A stretch of DNA of 64,000 nucleotides from Hymenobacter gummosus. Its GTDB lineage: Bacteria > Bacteroidota > Bacteroidia > Cytophagales > Hymenobacteraceae. How positions within the stretch are numbered: position 1 is the first letter of the stretch; each line of letters starts with the position of its first letter. The translations under genes and the position numbers were made by a program. Positions 1 to 8,261 of this stretch are shown here, in pieces. Below the pieces are notes generated by a model, which was given only the letters and a program-made list of their open reading frames with translations, made no database searches and was not told the origin of the DNA. The stretch lies in assembly GCF_003970915.1 (NCBI RefSeq), contig NZ_RXOF01000005.1, forward strand, positions 1 through 64,000, given 5' to 3'.

Positions 1-117
1 GCACGCATTGGTCGGCTCGTGCGCAAATCCCTGTCCTTCTCCCGTTCTCAGAAGCTACTCGACGCCAGCATCAAGCTGTTTTTACACGACTACAACGCCA
101 CTAAACACCCGCGTTGA
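1..117 (+). CDS. IS1-family transposase, C-terminal end (partial)
   Basis: Only the last 38 codons are present; the gene starts outside the window. The readable end contains RLVRKSLSFSRSQKLLD followed by a short basic tail, which matches the conserved C-terminus of IS1 InsB transposases (R-L-x-R-K/R-T/S-x-x-F-S-R/K-S). This DDE enzyme would cut and join the element ends. The catalytic residues are upstream and not visible, so activity cannot be judged. The stop is at 115-117, directly before the inferred element end. Confidence 0.75.
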   Translation, partial: ARIGRLVRKSLSFSRSQKLLDASIKLFLHDYNATKHPR

Positions 118-126
118 GCCACTACC
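1..126 (+). mobile_element. Right end of an IS1-family insertion sequence
   Basis: Nine bases after the transposase stop the sequence reads GAGCCACTACC. Its reverse complement, GGTAGTGGCTC, resembles the IS1-type terminal repeat GGTAATGACTCC. I therefore place the element end at about 126. The next bases, TCGCTTTAC (127-135), would be the target duplication, but its partner copy lies outside the window and cannot be checked. Confidence 0.55.
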
Positions 127-243
127 TCGCTTTACAAGGTGCGGATTGAAGACCTGGACTATAACGCAGCGTACAACAGAGATATAAAAGTGGTGACTGT
201 AAACAATCAGCTTTTCATTGATGATGTACAGGAATACGATTGA
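127..243 (+). pseudogene. 3' remnant of a gene interrupted by the IS1 element
   Basis: Directly after the inferred IS end an open frame runs to TGA at 241-243 and encodes a tail with IEDLDYNAAYNRDIKVV and ending DDVQEYD. It has no start codon of its own and looks like the last ~38 residues of a longer protein whose front lies beyond the insertion. The family is not recognised. Base composition is more AT-rich than the genes downstream. Nothing else is seen from 244 to 419. Confidence 0.4.
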
Positions 244-419
244 ACGATACAGCAATCAGTTACTAGCGCGCGTTTAGCGCAGAACAACTCGTGAATAGTC
301 TTGGCTATGCCTTGCCCTAGCTGAGCAACACTTGAAAAGCGAGAATTTTTCGAAATAGCCCCGGCGGTCTACACCGGGAACTGAACTACCTTACCTGCCC
401 CCTACCCCCTAGTCGTTTT

Positions 420-1064
420 ATGCGTCGCAGAACCCGTTACCTGTTCACGGCCCTGGCCGGCTGCGCCCTGGCGGCCACCACCCTGTATTACTGCAACCAC
501 GCGGTGGACCAGGAGGCCCGGGGCCGGCTCTACTCCCGGCCCGAAGCCACGCCTTACCACCGGGTGGGCCTGCTGCTGGGCACCGGCAAGTACCTGGGCA
601 GCGGCGCGGTCAACCCGTATTACCAGTTCCGTATCGAGGCGGCGCTGGCCCTGCTGCGCGCCGGCAAGGTGAAGTACCTGGTGGTGAGCGGCGACAACGG
701 CCGCCAGGGCTACAACGAGCCGGTGATGATGAAGCGGGACCTGGTGGCGGCCGGCATCGACTCCCCGCGCATCTACCTCGATTACGCCGGCTTCCGCACC
801 TTCGATTCGGTGGTGCGGCTCAAGAAGGTGTTTGGGCAGGACTCGGTGACCATTATTTCCCAGCCGTTCCACAACGAGCGCGCCCTGTACCTGGCGGCGC
901 GGGAGGGCATTACGGCGGTAGGCTTCAACGCCCGCGACGTGGGCCAACGCTTCGGCCTGCGGGTGCAGCTGCGCGAAAAGCTGGCCCGGGTCAAGCTATT
1001 CGCCGACTACCTGGTGGCGCGGGAGCCCCGCTACCTGGGGCCGCCGGTGCTCATTCCGCGCTAA
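420..1064 (+). CDS. sanA: SanA/YdcF family (DUF218) envelope protein
   Basis: 214 aa, close to the usual SanA length. One N-terminal membrane segment (about residues 9-25) anchors a periplasmic domain of the DUF218/ElyC type. The family's signature strings are all readable: LLGTGKYL (52-59), SGDN (90-93), YNEP (98-101), DYAGFRT (121-127) and QPFHNERAL (148-156), and the C-terminus keeps EPRYLGPP. E. coli SanA is linked to envelope barrier function and vancomycin exclusion at high temperature. The biochemical activity of the family is poorly defined. The gene stands alone and is followed by a terminator at 1191. ATG 420 is the first start in frame. Confidence 0.88.
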   Translation: MRRRTRYLFTALAGCALAATTLYYCNHAVDQEARGRLYSRPEATPYHRVGLLLGTGKYLGSGAVNPYYQFRIEAALALLRAGKVKYLVVSGDNGRQGYNEPVMMKRDLVAAGIDSPRIYLDYAGFRTFDSVVRLKKVFGQDSVTIISQPFHNERALYLAAREGITAVGFNARDVGQRFGLRVQLREKLARVKLFADYLVAREPRYLGPPVLIPR

Positions 1065-1190
1065 GGCCCGGCCGCCGGCTTCGCTCACGTGCTGCCGCGC
1101 AGGCGCCCGTACGTTCTTTGCTTTTTCTGCTGGCCGCCGGAGCGGGTTTCGCGCCGGGTGTCCCGGCCCGCCGCGCCCCCTGCGTGCGGC

Positions 1191-1216
1191 AAGCCTCCGG
1201 CGGCCGGGGGCTTTTT
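1191..1216 (+). terminator. Rho-independent terminator after sanA
   Basis: Ten-base stem AAGCCTCCGG / CCGGGGGCTT (one wobble pair) with loop CGG, followed by TTT. It lies about 125 bp after the sanA stop. Nothing else is seen in the 1065-1289 gap. Confidence 0.7.
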
Positions 1217-1289
1217 GTGTGTAGTATGGCCGGCCTGACTGCGGGGCGGCAGCCCGCCGTGCGCGGAATGCGGAGCAAGCCCCGAGGCC

Positions 1290-1297
1290 TATATTTC
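1290..1297 (+). promoter_or_regulatory. Possible -7 box of the Tudor-like gene
   Basis: TATATTTC matches 7 of 8 positions of the Bacteroidota -7 consensus TAnnTTTG and lies 17 bp before the ATG at 1315. No clear -33 TTTG was found at the right spacing. Confidence 0.4.
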
Positions 1298-1314
1298 AGC
1301 TCAACCCCGCCCCC

Positions 1315-1860
1315 ATGAAACCAGCTTTACTCCCCTTACTCCTGGGCTTGTTTGTTTCGCTGCCGCTCGCGGCCCAGAGCAGCTACACCGCCAACCAGCA
1401 GGTGGAAGTGCTGTGGAAAGAGCGGTGGTACAAGGCCACCATCCTCAGCGCCTCGGCTAAGACCTACAAGGTGCACTACGACGGCTACGGCTCCTCTTGG
1501 GACGAGACGGTGCCGGCCAGCCGCATCCGCCCCCTCAGCTCCCCCGGCAGCCCGGGCAAGGCGGCGCTGAAATACGGCAAGTACGGGTGCTCGGCTTCCC
1601 GCTACGTCAGTGGGCAGTACGAGTACTCGCCCAAGGGCTCCTTTGTGCTGGCCCGCAACGGCACGTACGCTTATTACGGCTTCGACAAGCCCAGCACGGG
1701 CAAGTTCACAGTGGCGGCGTCGGGGGTTATTTCGTTTAGCGGGGGCTACTTCAACGGCGGGGAAGCCACGCCGATGGTGGACCGGGAAAACCGCTACTAC
1801 GTGGTGTTTCCGAACAACCCCGACAACCGGTGGACGTGCAGCTGGGTGGCGGCGAAGTAG
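1315..1860 (+). CDS. Secreted protein with an agenet/Tudor-like N-terminal domain
   Basis: 181 aa. A signal peptide (about residues 1-20, ending LPLAAQS) is followed by a ~50-residue segment in which VEVLWKERWYKATIL and KVHYDGYGSSWDETV give the strand pattern of Tudor/agenet modules. The C-terminal half (about 85-180) has Tyr- and Gly-rich strands (YAYYGFDKPSTGKF) ending in CSWVAAK. The Tudor-like fold is inferred from this pattern. The binding partner is unknown and the protein probably acts outside the inner membrane. There is no operon partner: the next gene begins 47 bp on but looks unrelated. Confidence 0.6.
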   Translation: MKPALLPLLLGLFVSLPLAAQSSYTANQQVEVLWKERWYKATILSASAKTYKVHYDGYGSSWDETVPASRIRPLSSPGSPGKAALKYGKYGCSASRYVSGQYEYSPKGSFVLARNGTYAYYGFDKPSTGKFTVAASGVISFSGGYFNGGEATPMVDRENRYYVVFPNNPDNRWTCSWVAAK

Positions 1861-1907
1861 CGGGCCGGGTGGCAGGGAATGGGCTTTCTATTTGATCTGG
1901 ATTAGAC

Positions 1908-2750
1908 ATGCGTATGCCTGCAATTAGCTGTAGCCCGGCTGCCCTTGTCGGCGCGAATCTGCTGTTTCTGGTGCTTGCCGGGCATAGATTGAACGGCCAA
2001 AGCCGCACCATAACGGGCCACGTCGTTGACGAATTGCTGGTAAATCGGCCTCAGATACATATTCAAACCGCTGGCAAAGTGAAACTCGGCGAAACCGATG
2101 GTAGTGGCCGATTTGAAATCCGCATTCCGAAAGAGGTTCACCAGTTGATATTCTTAGGCTTAATGGCAGAAACAGCTGTTATTAATCTGCCAGACAGCTG
2201 CAACACGCTTGAAGTTATTATGCTCAATTCCGGAACCTACGACTTTACCTCACCGAGGAAAGTAGACCGGCTCCGGCTAAAGAACTTCAACCAATTACCC
2301 CAACTTTATTACCAAGCCGCCCAAAAACAACTATTCCAACATGGCCAGCCGTGCTTTAGCAGAGAGTTTATTCCTCACAGAAAAGAGCTCGAAGAAATAG
2401 CAAAGCAAACGAGCATCACCAGGAGGCAGCTTTACAAGAGGTTCAAGGCCCTGGCTGTTGGCGACACTATCAAGGTGCCCTACAGCCCCGAATGGCGGAC
2501 TGATGGCACAGATAGAACAACGCTGCACTTATACTCAGCCTATGGTGGCCGCAATAATTTTGATTGCGTGATAGAAGGCGTGATAACAGCGAAAAATACC
2601 CGGCGCAAGGGGTACAACGTGGTGTATAAAGTCACCGCCGACAACCGATGCAATTATCCATCACTCGCATATAACAACCAGCCAATAGTGCCCGGAACAG
2701 TGCTTGAGTACAATATGAAATACTTCAAGATATTGCCCCGAACCAAATAG
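1908..2750 (+). CDS. Secreted protein with a carboxypeptidase-regulatory-like domain
   Basis: 280 aa. An N-terminal hydrophobic stretch (about 12-29) looks like a signal peptide or anchor. Residues ~33-105 form a beta-sandwich repeat typical of CarboxypepD_reg-like domains in Bacteroidota: ITGHVVDELLVNRPQIHI, then TDGSGRFEIRIP, then a hydrophobic strand. The rest, with charged helices and a Tyr-rich C-terminus, is not recognised. Base composition is clearly more AT-rich than its neighbours, suggesting a different history. Function unknown. Confidence 0.55.
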   Translation: MRMPAISCSPAALVGANLLFLVLAGHRLNGQSRTITGHVVDELLVNRPQIHIQTAGKVKLGETDGSGRFEIRIPKEVHQLIFLGLMAETAVINLPDSCNTLEVIMLNSGTYDFTSPRKVDRLRLKNFNQLPQLYYQAAQKQLFQHGQPCFSREFIPHRKELEEIAKQTSITRRQLYKRFKALAVGDTIKVPYSPEWRTDGTDRTTLHLYSAYGGRNNFDCVIEGVITAKNTRRKGYNVVYKVTADNRCNYPSLAYNNQPIVPGTVLEYNMKYFKILPRTK

Positions 2751-2757
2751 CTCGCCC

Positions 2758-3105
2758 ATGGTCATCGACAATAAAACCATCCTGCAGCAAGCCAACGCCG
2801 CCATCGTGGCCGGCGACAACGAAGGCTTCCTCGCCCACTGCACCGAGGACACCGAGTGGACCTTCGTGGGCGAGCAGACGCTGCGCGGCAAGCCGGCCGT
2901 GCGCGAGTGGATGCGCACGGCCTACCAGCAGCCGCCGCAGTTTCAGGTGGAGCAGCTGATTGCGGAGGGGGATTTTGTGACGGCGCTGGGCCGCATCACC
3001 CTGCCCGATGCCGACGGGCAGGCGGTGGAGCACCTGTACTGCGACGTATGGCAGTTTCGGGAAGGGAAGATGGCGGCGCTGCGGGCGTTTGTGCTGAAGC
3101 CGTAG
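2758..3105 (+). CDS. SnoaL-like / NTF2-fold protein
   Basis: 115 aa, the usual length for a single NTF2-like (SnoaL) cone domain. The N-terminal helices (QQANAAIVAGDNEGFLAHC) lead to the conserved DTEWTFVGEQTLRGKPAVREW strand-turn, followed by the pattern EGDFVTALGRITLPDADG and a C-terminal strand ending in AFVLKP. Family members are small cytosolic isomerase- or hydrolase-like or ligand-binding proteins, and no specific substrate can be read here. It begins 7 bp after the previous gene, so read-through is possible, but the two differ in base composition. Confidence 0.75.
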   Translation: MVIDNKTILQQANAAIVAGDNEGFLAHCTEDTEWTFVGEQTLRGKPAVREWMRTAYQQPPQFQVEQLIAEGDFVTALGRITLPDADGQAVEHLYCDVWQFREGKMAALRAFVLKP

Positions 3106-3243
3106 CCCGCGCGGCCAGCGCCAACGAAATGTTGCGGTGTACTCTAAAGCTACTTCCCGTTCTCAGCTGAGGAGGGAAAGCAGCTTTAGCCCCGTTCCGC
3201 AATTTGAGTAAACTATCCCCCCACAACCATCTGGACTATTTCT

Positions 3244-4743
3244 ATGCCTTTTCCGATTCGACGACTGTTTTTGCTGGCGGTGCTGCTGGGCCTGGCTGGC
3301 CGGGCCGGTGCGCAGCGCTTCGACTGGGTGAGCAGCGGGCAGGAGTTGCTGCTGAGCTGGGAGTACGGCGCGCTGGGGCAGGAAGGTCACATCATCGTGG
3401 GCGGGCACCACGCGCCGCGGCGCGACGTGCGCTACGGCCAGGAGCTGTACGACGGGCAAGGCCAGCCCATCACGAAGCGTTTTTCCGACGAGAGCGAGCT
3501 GGTGGTGTGCCTGGACCCGGCGGGCGCCCTGGCCTGGAAGCTGGAGCTGCCGTCCCGGTTCTTCAAGCTCTGCGGGGTGGCGGCCAGCCCGCGCGGCGAC
3601 GCGTACGTGCTGCTGTCGGCCATGCCGGATCTGGCCGCGCCCTACAGCGAATATGCCCTGGGCGGCCTGGGCTCTTTCGTTGCGGACCTGCGGCAGCGCC
3701 AGCGCCTGCAAGCGGGCTACTACCTGGCGACGGTGGACGCCGCCGGGAAGCCCAAGGCGCTTACCCCCTGCCAGCTCAACGCCGACGCCCATTTGGACGT
3801 CAGTGAAATGATGCTGCACCCCTCCGGCCGGTTGCTGCTCTGCGGCTCCCTCATGGAGCGGAACGCGAAAATCAGCCCGCTGCTCGGGGCGGCCACGGGC
3901 GAGGCGGGCGGCGACTTCATTCTGCTGCTGGGCCTGGACGGCAAGCCCGTCTGGGCCGACGTTGTGGCCTACCTGGGCCAGTCGTGCTGCAGCCACGCCG
4001 GCGAGAAGTCCCGCATGGCCGTAGACGAAAACGGCGTAGCGTACCTCGGCGGCACGTACCTGTACGGCGCCCGGTTCGGGGGCAGCGTCACCAAGCGCCC
4101 CCCGCCCGAGCCAACGGCGACGAAGAACCCAATGCCGGAGGAAGCCTACCTGGCGGCGTACTCCCCGACGGGGAAGTTGCAATGGGTAACGACGGCCGTG
4201 GGCAAAGGGCGCATTCAGTGCGTGGCCGCCAATAAAAACCAGGTGGCCATCGGCTTCGCAGCCCGGGAAGCCAGCAGCGTGTTTGGGCTGCGGCTGGAGG
4301 CGGCTGCCCAGGCCAACCTCATCTGCTTTTTCAACAAGCAGGGCAAAGCTCAACAAGCCATTGCGCCCAATGCGTCGATTGAGGACATGGCCTTTGGGCC
4401 GGGCAACACCCTGTACGCCCTGGGCCTCAACAAGCAGTTCAACCCCCAGAACCTGAATGCCAAGCGGTGGTTTTTCGCCCAGGATTCGCTGGAAAGAAGG
4501 CAAAACATCACCATCGCGGCGTTTGGCCCCAAGGGCGAGCTGAAAAAGCTGCAGACGGCGTACGCGCCGGTTGAGTCGAGCAATGAGCCCTTCCGGCTTA
4601 TCCTCGACGGTGCTTCCGGTTTCTACCTGTACGGCCAGCTGTTCTCCGCGCTGCCCATCGACCGGACCATTTACGACCGGACCTTCAAACCCCAAAAGCT
4701 CTACGGTGGGGCCCCGTTTATAGCCCGCAAGCCGCAGCAGTAG
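3244..4743 (+). CDS. Secreted protein, likely beta-propeller-like repeats
   Basis: 499 aa with a clear signal peptide (about residues 1-22, ending GRAGAQ). The body repeats a strand pattern of the form Y-L-A-x-Y-x-x-x-G-K-L/P-x-W (for example YLAAYSPTGKLQW, and DFILLLGLDGKPVW). This resembles SBBP/PQQ-type propeller blades in Bacteroidota surface proteins. No C-terminal sorting domain is visible. Likely periplasmic or outer-surface; function unknown. It stands alone, with a 138-bp gap before it. Confidence 0.55.
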   Translation: MPFPIRRLFLLAVLLGLAGRAGAQRFDWVSSGQELLLSWEYGALGQEGHIIVGGHHAPRRDVRYGQELYDGQGQPITKRFSDESELVVCLDPAGALAWKLELPSRFFKLCGVAASPRGDAYVLLSAMPDLAAPYSEYALGGLGSFVADLRQRQRLQAGYYLATVDAAGKPKALTPCQLNADAHLDVSEMMLHPSGRLLLCGSLMERNAKISPLLGAATGEAGGDFILLLGLDGKPVWADVVAYLGQSCCSHAGEKSRMAVDENGVAYLGGTYLYGARFGGSVTKRPPPEPTATKNPMPEEAYLAAYSPTGKLQWVTTAVGKGRIQCVAANKNQVAIGFAAREASSVFGLRLEAAAQANLICFFNKQGKAQQAIAPNASIEDMAFGPGNTLYALGLNKQFNPQNLNAKRWFFAQDSLERRQNITIAAFGPKGELKKLQTAYAPVESSNEPFRLILDGASGFYLYGQLFSALPIDRTIYDRTFKPQKLYGGAPFIARKPQQ

Positions 4744-4808
4744 CCGGCAGCCTCACAATATGAGAGGCACCACTATATATTGATGCGCCTTTACAGCAAC
4801 GCATTACC

Positions 4809-5456
4809 GTGCCCACTCCCGCTATTCCACCCCGAACCCGCCTCCTGGAAATGGCGGCGGTGCTGCTCACGGCGGCCGGCAAATTCCTGTTTATGGATTA
4901 CCTGCACTGGCGCTTGCCGTTTATTCTCACGGCCATGGCGGCCTGGGGGCTCTACGTGTTCGTGCGGCAGCGCCGCCGCCCGGGCATCCTGGCTTACTGG
5001 GGCTTCCGGACGGACAATTTCGGTCGGGTCCTGCGCTTGGTGCTGCCGTTTGGTCTGGGCGCCGTGGCGGCCTGCGCGCTGATTGGCACGTACCGGGGCA
5101 GCCTCAACCTCACCTGGCACATCCTGCCCATTCTGCTGCTGTACCCGCTTTGGGGCACGGTGCAGCAGTTCCTGCTGATTGCGCTGACGGCCGGCAACCT
5201 GCACGAGCTGCCGGGCATCCAGCTAGGGCGGGTGCTCATCGTGCTGCTGTCGGCCGCGCTGTTCGGGGCTATTCACTACCCGTTTGGCTGGCTGATGCTG
5301 GGCACCTTTGTGCTGGCTGTTTTCTACGGCTTCGTGTACCTGAAAGAGCGCAACCTGTACGTGCTGGGTATTTTTCACGGCTGGCTGGGCGCCATTTTCT
5401 TTTACACCGTGGTCGGCCGCGACCCGTTCATGGAAGTATTCGGCCGGCTACTCTAA
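4809..5456 (+). CDS. CPBP-type (CAAX-like) membrane protein with degenerate motif 1
   Basis: 215 aa, about six hydrophobic segments. The C-terminal half matches the CPBP/Abi family. Motif 2 is FGAIHYPF (F-x-x-x-H) and motif 3 is GIFHGWLG. Motif 1, normally E-E-x-x-x-R with both catalytic glutamates, reads QQFLLI here. With both glutamates replaced by glutamine, proteolytic activity as described for CPBP enzymes is doubtful. The start is GTG at 4809; ATG codons just upstream are out of frame. It is followed 11 bp later by a yfbM-like gene, probably co-transcribed. The family assignment is moderately secure. Confidence 0.6.
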   Translation: MPTPAIPPRTRLLEMAAVLLTAAGKFLFMDYLHWRLPFILTAMAAWGLYVFVRQRRRPGILAYWGFRTDNFGRVLRLVLPFGLGAVAACALIGTYRGSLNLTWHILPILLLYPLWGTVQQFLLIALTAGNLHELPGIQLGRVLIVLLSAALFGAIHYPFGWLMLGTFVLAVFYGFVYLKERNLYVLGIFHGWLGAIFFYTVVGRDPFMEVFGRLL

Positions 5457-5467
5457 TCAGGACTTCT

Positions 5468-5962
5468 ATGGGCATGATTGGCAACCTGCTGCGCGTAAGC
5501 CCCGCGGAGCTGCAAGCTTACCGGGCCGACAGCGCCCGGCTGGAAGACCGGCTGTACCAAGGCACCGGCACCGACCCGGCCCTAACGGACATCGACAAAA
5601 CCTGGGACGGCCTCGTTTTTCTGCTGACGGGGCAGCCCCTGAGTGAGGCCACGCATCCGCTGGCCCGCGTGCTGTTCAGCGGACAGCTCGTCGACGAGGA
5701 GCAGGACTTGGGCTACGGCCCGGCCCACTACCTGGAGCCCGCGGAAGTAGCCGCGCTGCAGCCGCAGCTGGCGGCCATTGGCGCGGCGGAGCTGCGGAAG
5801 CACTTCGACCCGGCGCGCATGACCGCGCTGGGCATCTACCCCGGTATCTGGGCCGAGGGCGACGATGCCTTCGACTACCTGGCCGACGGCTTCGCGGCGG
5901 TGCAGGCGCTGTACGCCGAAGCGGCCAAGCGGGGCGAAGGCATGATTACGTTTATTGCCTGA
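5468..5962 (+). CDS. YfbM family protein (DUF1877)
   Basis: 164 aa. The start MGMIGNLLRVSPAEL is typical of DUF1877/YfbM, as are the central DIDKTWDGLVFLLTG and the late YPGIWAEGDDAFDYL. The family is cytosolic with no established function, and E. coli YfbM has a solved fold only. The frame is open upstream, but ATG 5468 fits the family N-terminus. Gap to the CPBP-like gene is 11 bp; the next lipoprotein gene starts 23 bp downstream, so 4809-7184 may form one transcript. Confidence 0.85.
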   Translation: MGMIGNLLRVSPAELQAYRADSARLEDRLYQGTGTDPALTDIDKTWDGLVFLLTGQPLSEATHPLARVLFSGQLVDEEQDLGYGPAHYLEPAEVAALQPQLAAIGAAELRKHFDPARMTALGIYPGIWAEGDDAFDYLADGFAAVQALYAEAAKRGEGMITFIA

Positions 5963-5985
5963 AACTGCCTCCCTGCTACGATTCC

Positions 5986-6357
5986 ATGCTGCCTCGCTCG
6001 TTGCCCTGCCTACTTGCGGCCGTCCTGCTGGGCGGCTGTTATTTCAACGCCGCTTCCCGCAATCCTTTCGCGGAAGTCGACTGGCTGGAGGAGCACCCGG
6101 GCGCGGGCGACCGGTACGTCACGTTTACGCCGGTGCTGAAAGCCGACCACGCGGTGGTGCTGGGGCCGGCCATCGGGGCCGACTACGGCGAGCTGACCTT
6201 CCGCGACCTGAACCACGACGGCATGCCGGAGGTCATCGTCGAAACCAATACCCCCATCTACGAGGAGGAGTTGTCGGTCGACCGGCAGGTGCTGCAGTAC
6301 CGCCAGCAGCCCGGGCAGCGGCCCGCATTCGTCCTGATTGAAAGCACGGAGCACTAG
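5986..6357 (+). CDS. Small lipoprotein with a D-x-N-x-D-G calcium-type loop
   Basis: 123 aa. The N-terminus ends in LLAAVLLGGC, a good lipobox with Cys at about residue 18, so export and lipidation are expected. Around residues 70-82, LTFRDLNHDGMPEVIVE carries the D-x-N-x-D-G-x-x-E/D loop seen in FG-GAP/EF-hand-like repeats, which suggests metal binding or a single propeller-blade-like unit. No family name can be given. It lies in a same-strand series with yfbM-like and MORN genes. Confidence 0.5.
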   Translation: MLPRSLPCLLAAVLLGGCYFNAASRNPFAEVDWLEEHPGAGDRYVTFTPVLKADHAVVLGPAIGADYGELTFRDLNHDGMPEVIVETNTPIYEEELSVDRQVLQYRQQPGQRPAFVLIESTEH

Positions 6358-6374
6358 CCACCCATTCCCAACCC

Positions 6375-7184
6375 ATGAATCATTTGTTCTGCATTCGCCT
6401 GCTGCTGGCCGGCACCGCGGGCCTGCTGGCGAACTGCCAGCGGGAGTGCCGGGTGGTGAAGGAAACGTACGCCAACCAGCAGGAGAAAGTCGTGCTGCTG
6501 TACCCGGACTGCGACAACCAGGCCCACTACAAGCAGCAGTTCTTTTACCCGAACGGCCGGCTGGCCAGTGAAGGCATTCACGAAAACGGCCCGCAAGCGG
6601 GCCGCTTCCGCAGCTGGGCCGAGAACGGGCAGCAAACGGCCGCCTGGAGCGTGCTCGACGGGAAAGAGCACGGCTTCATCCAGTGCTGGTACGAGAACGG
6701 CCACCGGAAAAAGACCGGTACCCTAAACCGGGGCGTCGCCCACGGCCTGCAAAGAACCTGGTATGAAAACGGCCGGCCCGAAAGCGCGGGCCGCCTCGTG
6801 CAGGGCCAGCAGGAAGGCCCCTGGCGGTTCTGGGACGAGGACGGGGGCTGGAAAATCCGCACCTACCGCCACGACGTTCCTCATGGTCCAACCACCGAGC
6901 ACCTGGTCGATTCGGCCACGGTGACGCTGGTCAGCGGGCAGTACGCCAACGGCAAGGAAGACGGACTCTGGCAGTGGTTCGACCAAGACAGCGTGCTGTA
7001 CGAATCGGCTACTTACGTGAACGGCCAAGCCACCGGCGAGTACCGGGAGTACCATGCGAATGGCCGCGTCAAGGCCCGGGGCTGGCTGGTCAAGGGCCTG
7101 CTGGAGGGCAAGACCACCTATTTCGACCACCAGGGCGGCCGGCTTAACACCGTCACGTACCGACACGGCAACCGGATTCCGTAA
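6375..7184 (+). CDS. YwqK-like MORN_2 repeat protein
   Basis: 269 aa. The N-terminal hydrophobic segment ends in LLANCQ, a possible lipobox. From about residue 55 on, the protein is a series of 22-25-residue repeats of the type Y-x-N-G-x-x-x-x-x-G-x-x-x-G-x-W: YPNGRLASEG, WYENGHRKKTG, WYENGRPESAG, YANGKEDGLWQWF, YHANGRVKARG. This is the MORN_2 pattern annotated as the YwqK antitoxin family in Bacteroidota. No toxin partner lies beside it, so an antitoxin role is not supported. More likely it is a surface beta-sheet repeat protein. Confidence 0.75.
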   Translation: MNHLFCIRLLLAGTAGLLANCQRECRVVKETYANQQEKVVLLYPDCDNQAHYKQQFFYPNGRLASEGIHENGPQAGRFRSWAENGQQTAAWSVLDGKEHGFIQCWYENGHRKKTGTLNRGVAHGLQRTWYENGRPESAGRLVQGQQEGPWRFWDEDGGWKIRTYRHDVPHGPTTEHLVDSATVTLVSGQYANGKEDGLWQWFDQDSVLYESATYVNGQATGEYREYHANGRVKARGWLVKGLLEGKTTYFDHQGGRLNTVTYRHGNRIP

Positions 7185-7372
7185 GGTCGGCTGCCGGCCA
7201 TAGGACAGCGCAGTCGATCAGGACGGGGGCGGCCCCGGCAGCAGTACGCTCCAAGTAGACCGGTTACGGTTGGCCTGGCCCGCCGGCATCGACCAGGCCC
7301 AGCTGACGCAGCGGCTGGCGTCATAGCAGTCAGGCCGTTATCTTGGGTGCTCACCCCTTGCCGGACCGCCGT

Positions 7373-7774
7373 ATGATTATTTCCGCCCGCATCAGCAGCG
7401 CCGCCGGGCAGCTGCACGCCGCCGTGCAAACCGACGACGCGGCCAAGACCCTCACGCTGCCCGCCAAGCCCAGCGGCCCGGGCGCCGGCGTCAACGGCGG
7501 GGAACTGCTGCTGCTGGCCCTGGCTACCTGCTTTTGCAACGATTTGTACCGCGAAGCCGCCCAACGCGGCCTCACCCTGAACAGCGTGACGGTGCATTGC
7601 CGGGGCGAGTTTGGGGCGGCCGGGGAGCCGGGTCAGCACTTTCGCTACCGCGCCGAAGTGCAGGCCGAGGGTGCCTCGGCCGCGGAAATCGAAGCCCTGA
7701 TCCGGCACACCGACCAAGTAGCAGAAGTGCACAACACCCTGCGCCGCGGCGTGGCCGTGACCCTGGAAGGCTAG
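7373..7774 (+). CDS. OsmC-family protein with a single conserved cysteine region
   Basis: 133 aa from ATG 7373; an upstream TTG (7343) would add ten unlikely residues. The OsmC/Ohr pattern is clear: NGGELLLLALATCFCNDLYREA around residues 40-60 holds the first redox Cys, and VTVHCRGEF follows. In OsmC/Ohr a second Cys sits in a C-terminal Cys-Pro helix; here that region reads HTDQVAEVHNTL, with no Cys. Family enzymes reduce organic hydroperoxides with the Cys pair. This member may lack that activity or use another cysteine. TATCTTGG at about 7339 is a weak -7 candidate. Confidence 0.75.
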   Translation: MIISARISSAAGQLHAAVQTDDAAKTLTLPAKPSGPGAGVNGGELLLLALATCFCNDLYREAAQRGLTLNSVTVHCRGEFGAAGEPGQHFRYRAEVQAEGASAAEIEALIRHTDQVAEVHNTLRRGVAVTLEG

Positions 7775-8261
7775 GCGACGACAAGGCGAGGCCCGAGCAG
7801 CAGCCCGCAGCCGCGCCGCTACTCCAAGGCCATTGCGGCCTTCGGACGCGCCACTGCCGCCCCCTGCTGCGAATCCTCTTGCAACAACCATAGTTACCGC
7901 CGGCTTAGGCGCTCCGCTGGCCTATCTGTTACCCGCATCCGGGCAGTCAGTGAGGGCAGAAGCTGATTTTGCCACCGGGTCTACCCGCATCTATTTCGTT
8001 TGACCGACGACTACAAGCCTGCTCCCGCAGCCGCCAGGGCTACTTTTTCCTTTTTAATTACAATATAATTTTAACAATAACTTTTCATACTTATACTTGC
8101 ACCAGCACAATCCGAAAATTGTATCAGCCTACGGATCAGACGATGCCGTTCCGATACCATTGTCGGAATGATGACGCTGACCGTTGTGCCGCTGTCGGCC
8201 ATCCACCCTGCTCAATTGTGGACCGACGCGCTTTTATCCTTCACCTTCAATGCATTGTCCG
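7775..8261. other. 487-bp intergenic region with an AT-rich island
   Basis: No gene is supported here. Around 8045-8150 the composition drops sharply to AT-rich (runs such as ACAATATAATTTTAACAATA), unlike the GC-rich flanks. TATACTTG near 8093 matches 7 of 8 bases of the -7 consensus and could drive a transcript towards the small gene at 8262. Confidence 0.4.

Noticed and set aside
5955-6341. Open frame overlapping the small lipoprotein gene in another frame
   Set aside because: The lipoprotein frame has a signal peptide with lipobox and a D-x-N-x-D-G loop, while the alternative is Arg/Gly/Pro-rich shadow sequence.
6375-7184. Toxin-antitoxin pair based on the YwqK antitoxin label
   Set aside because: No toxin-like partner lies beside the MORN-repeat gene, and its lipobox-like N-terminus suggests an envelope protein. 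The family name alone does not support a TA system.
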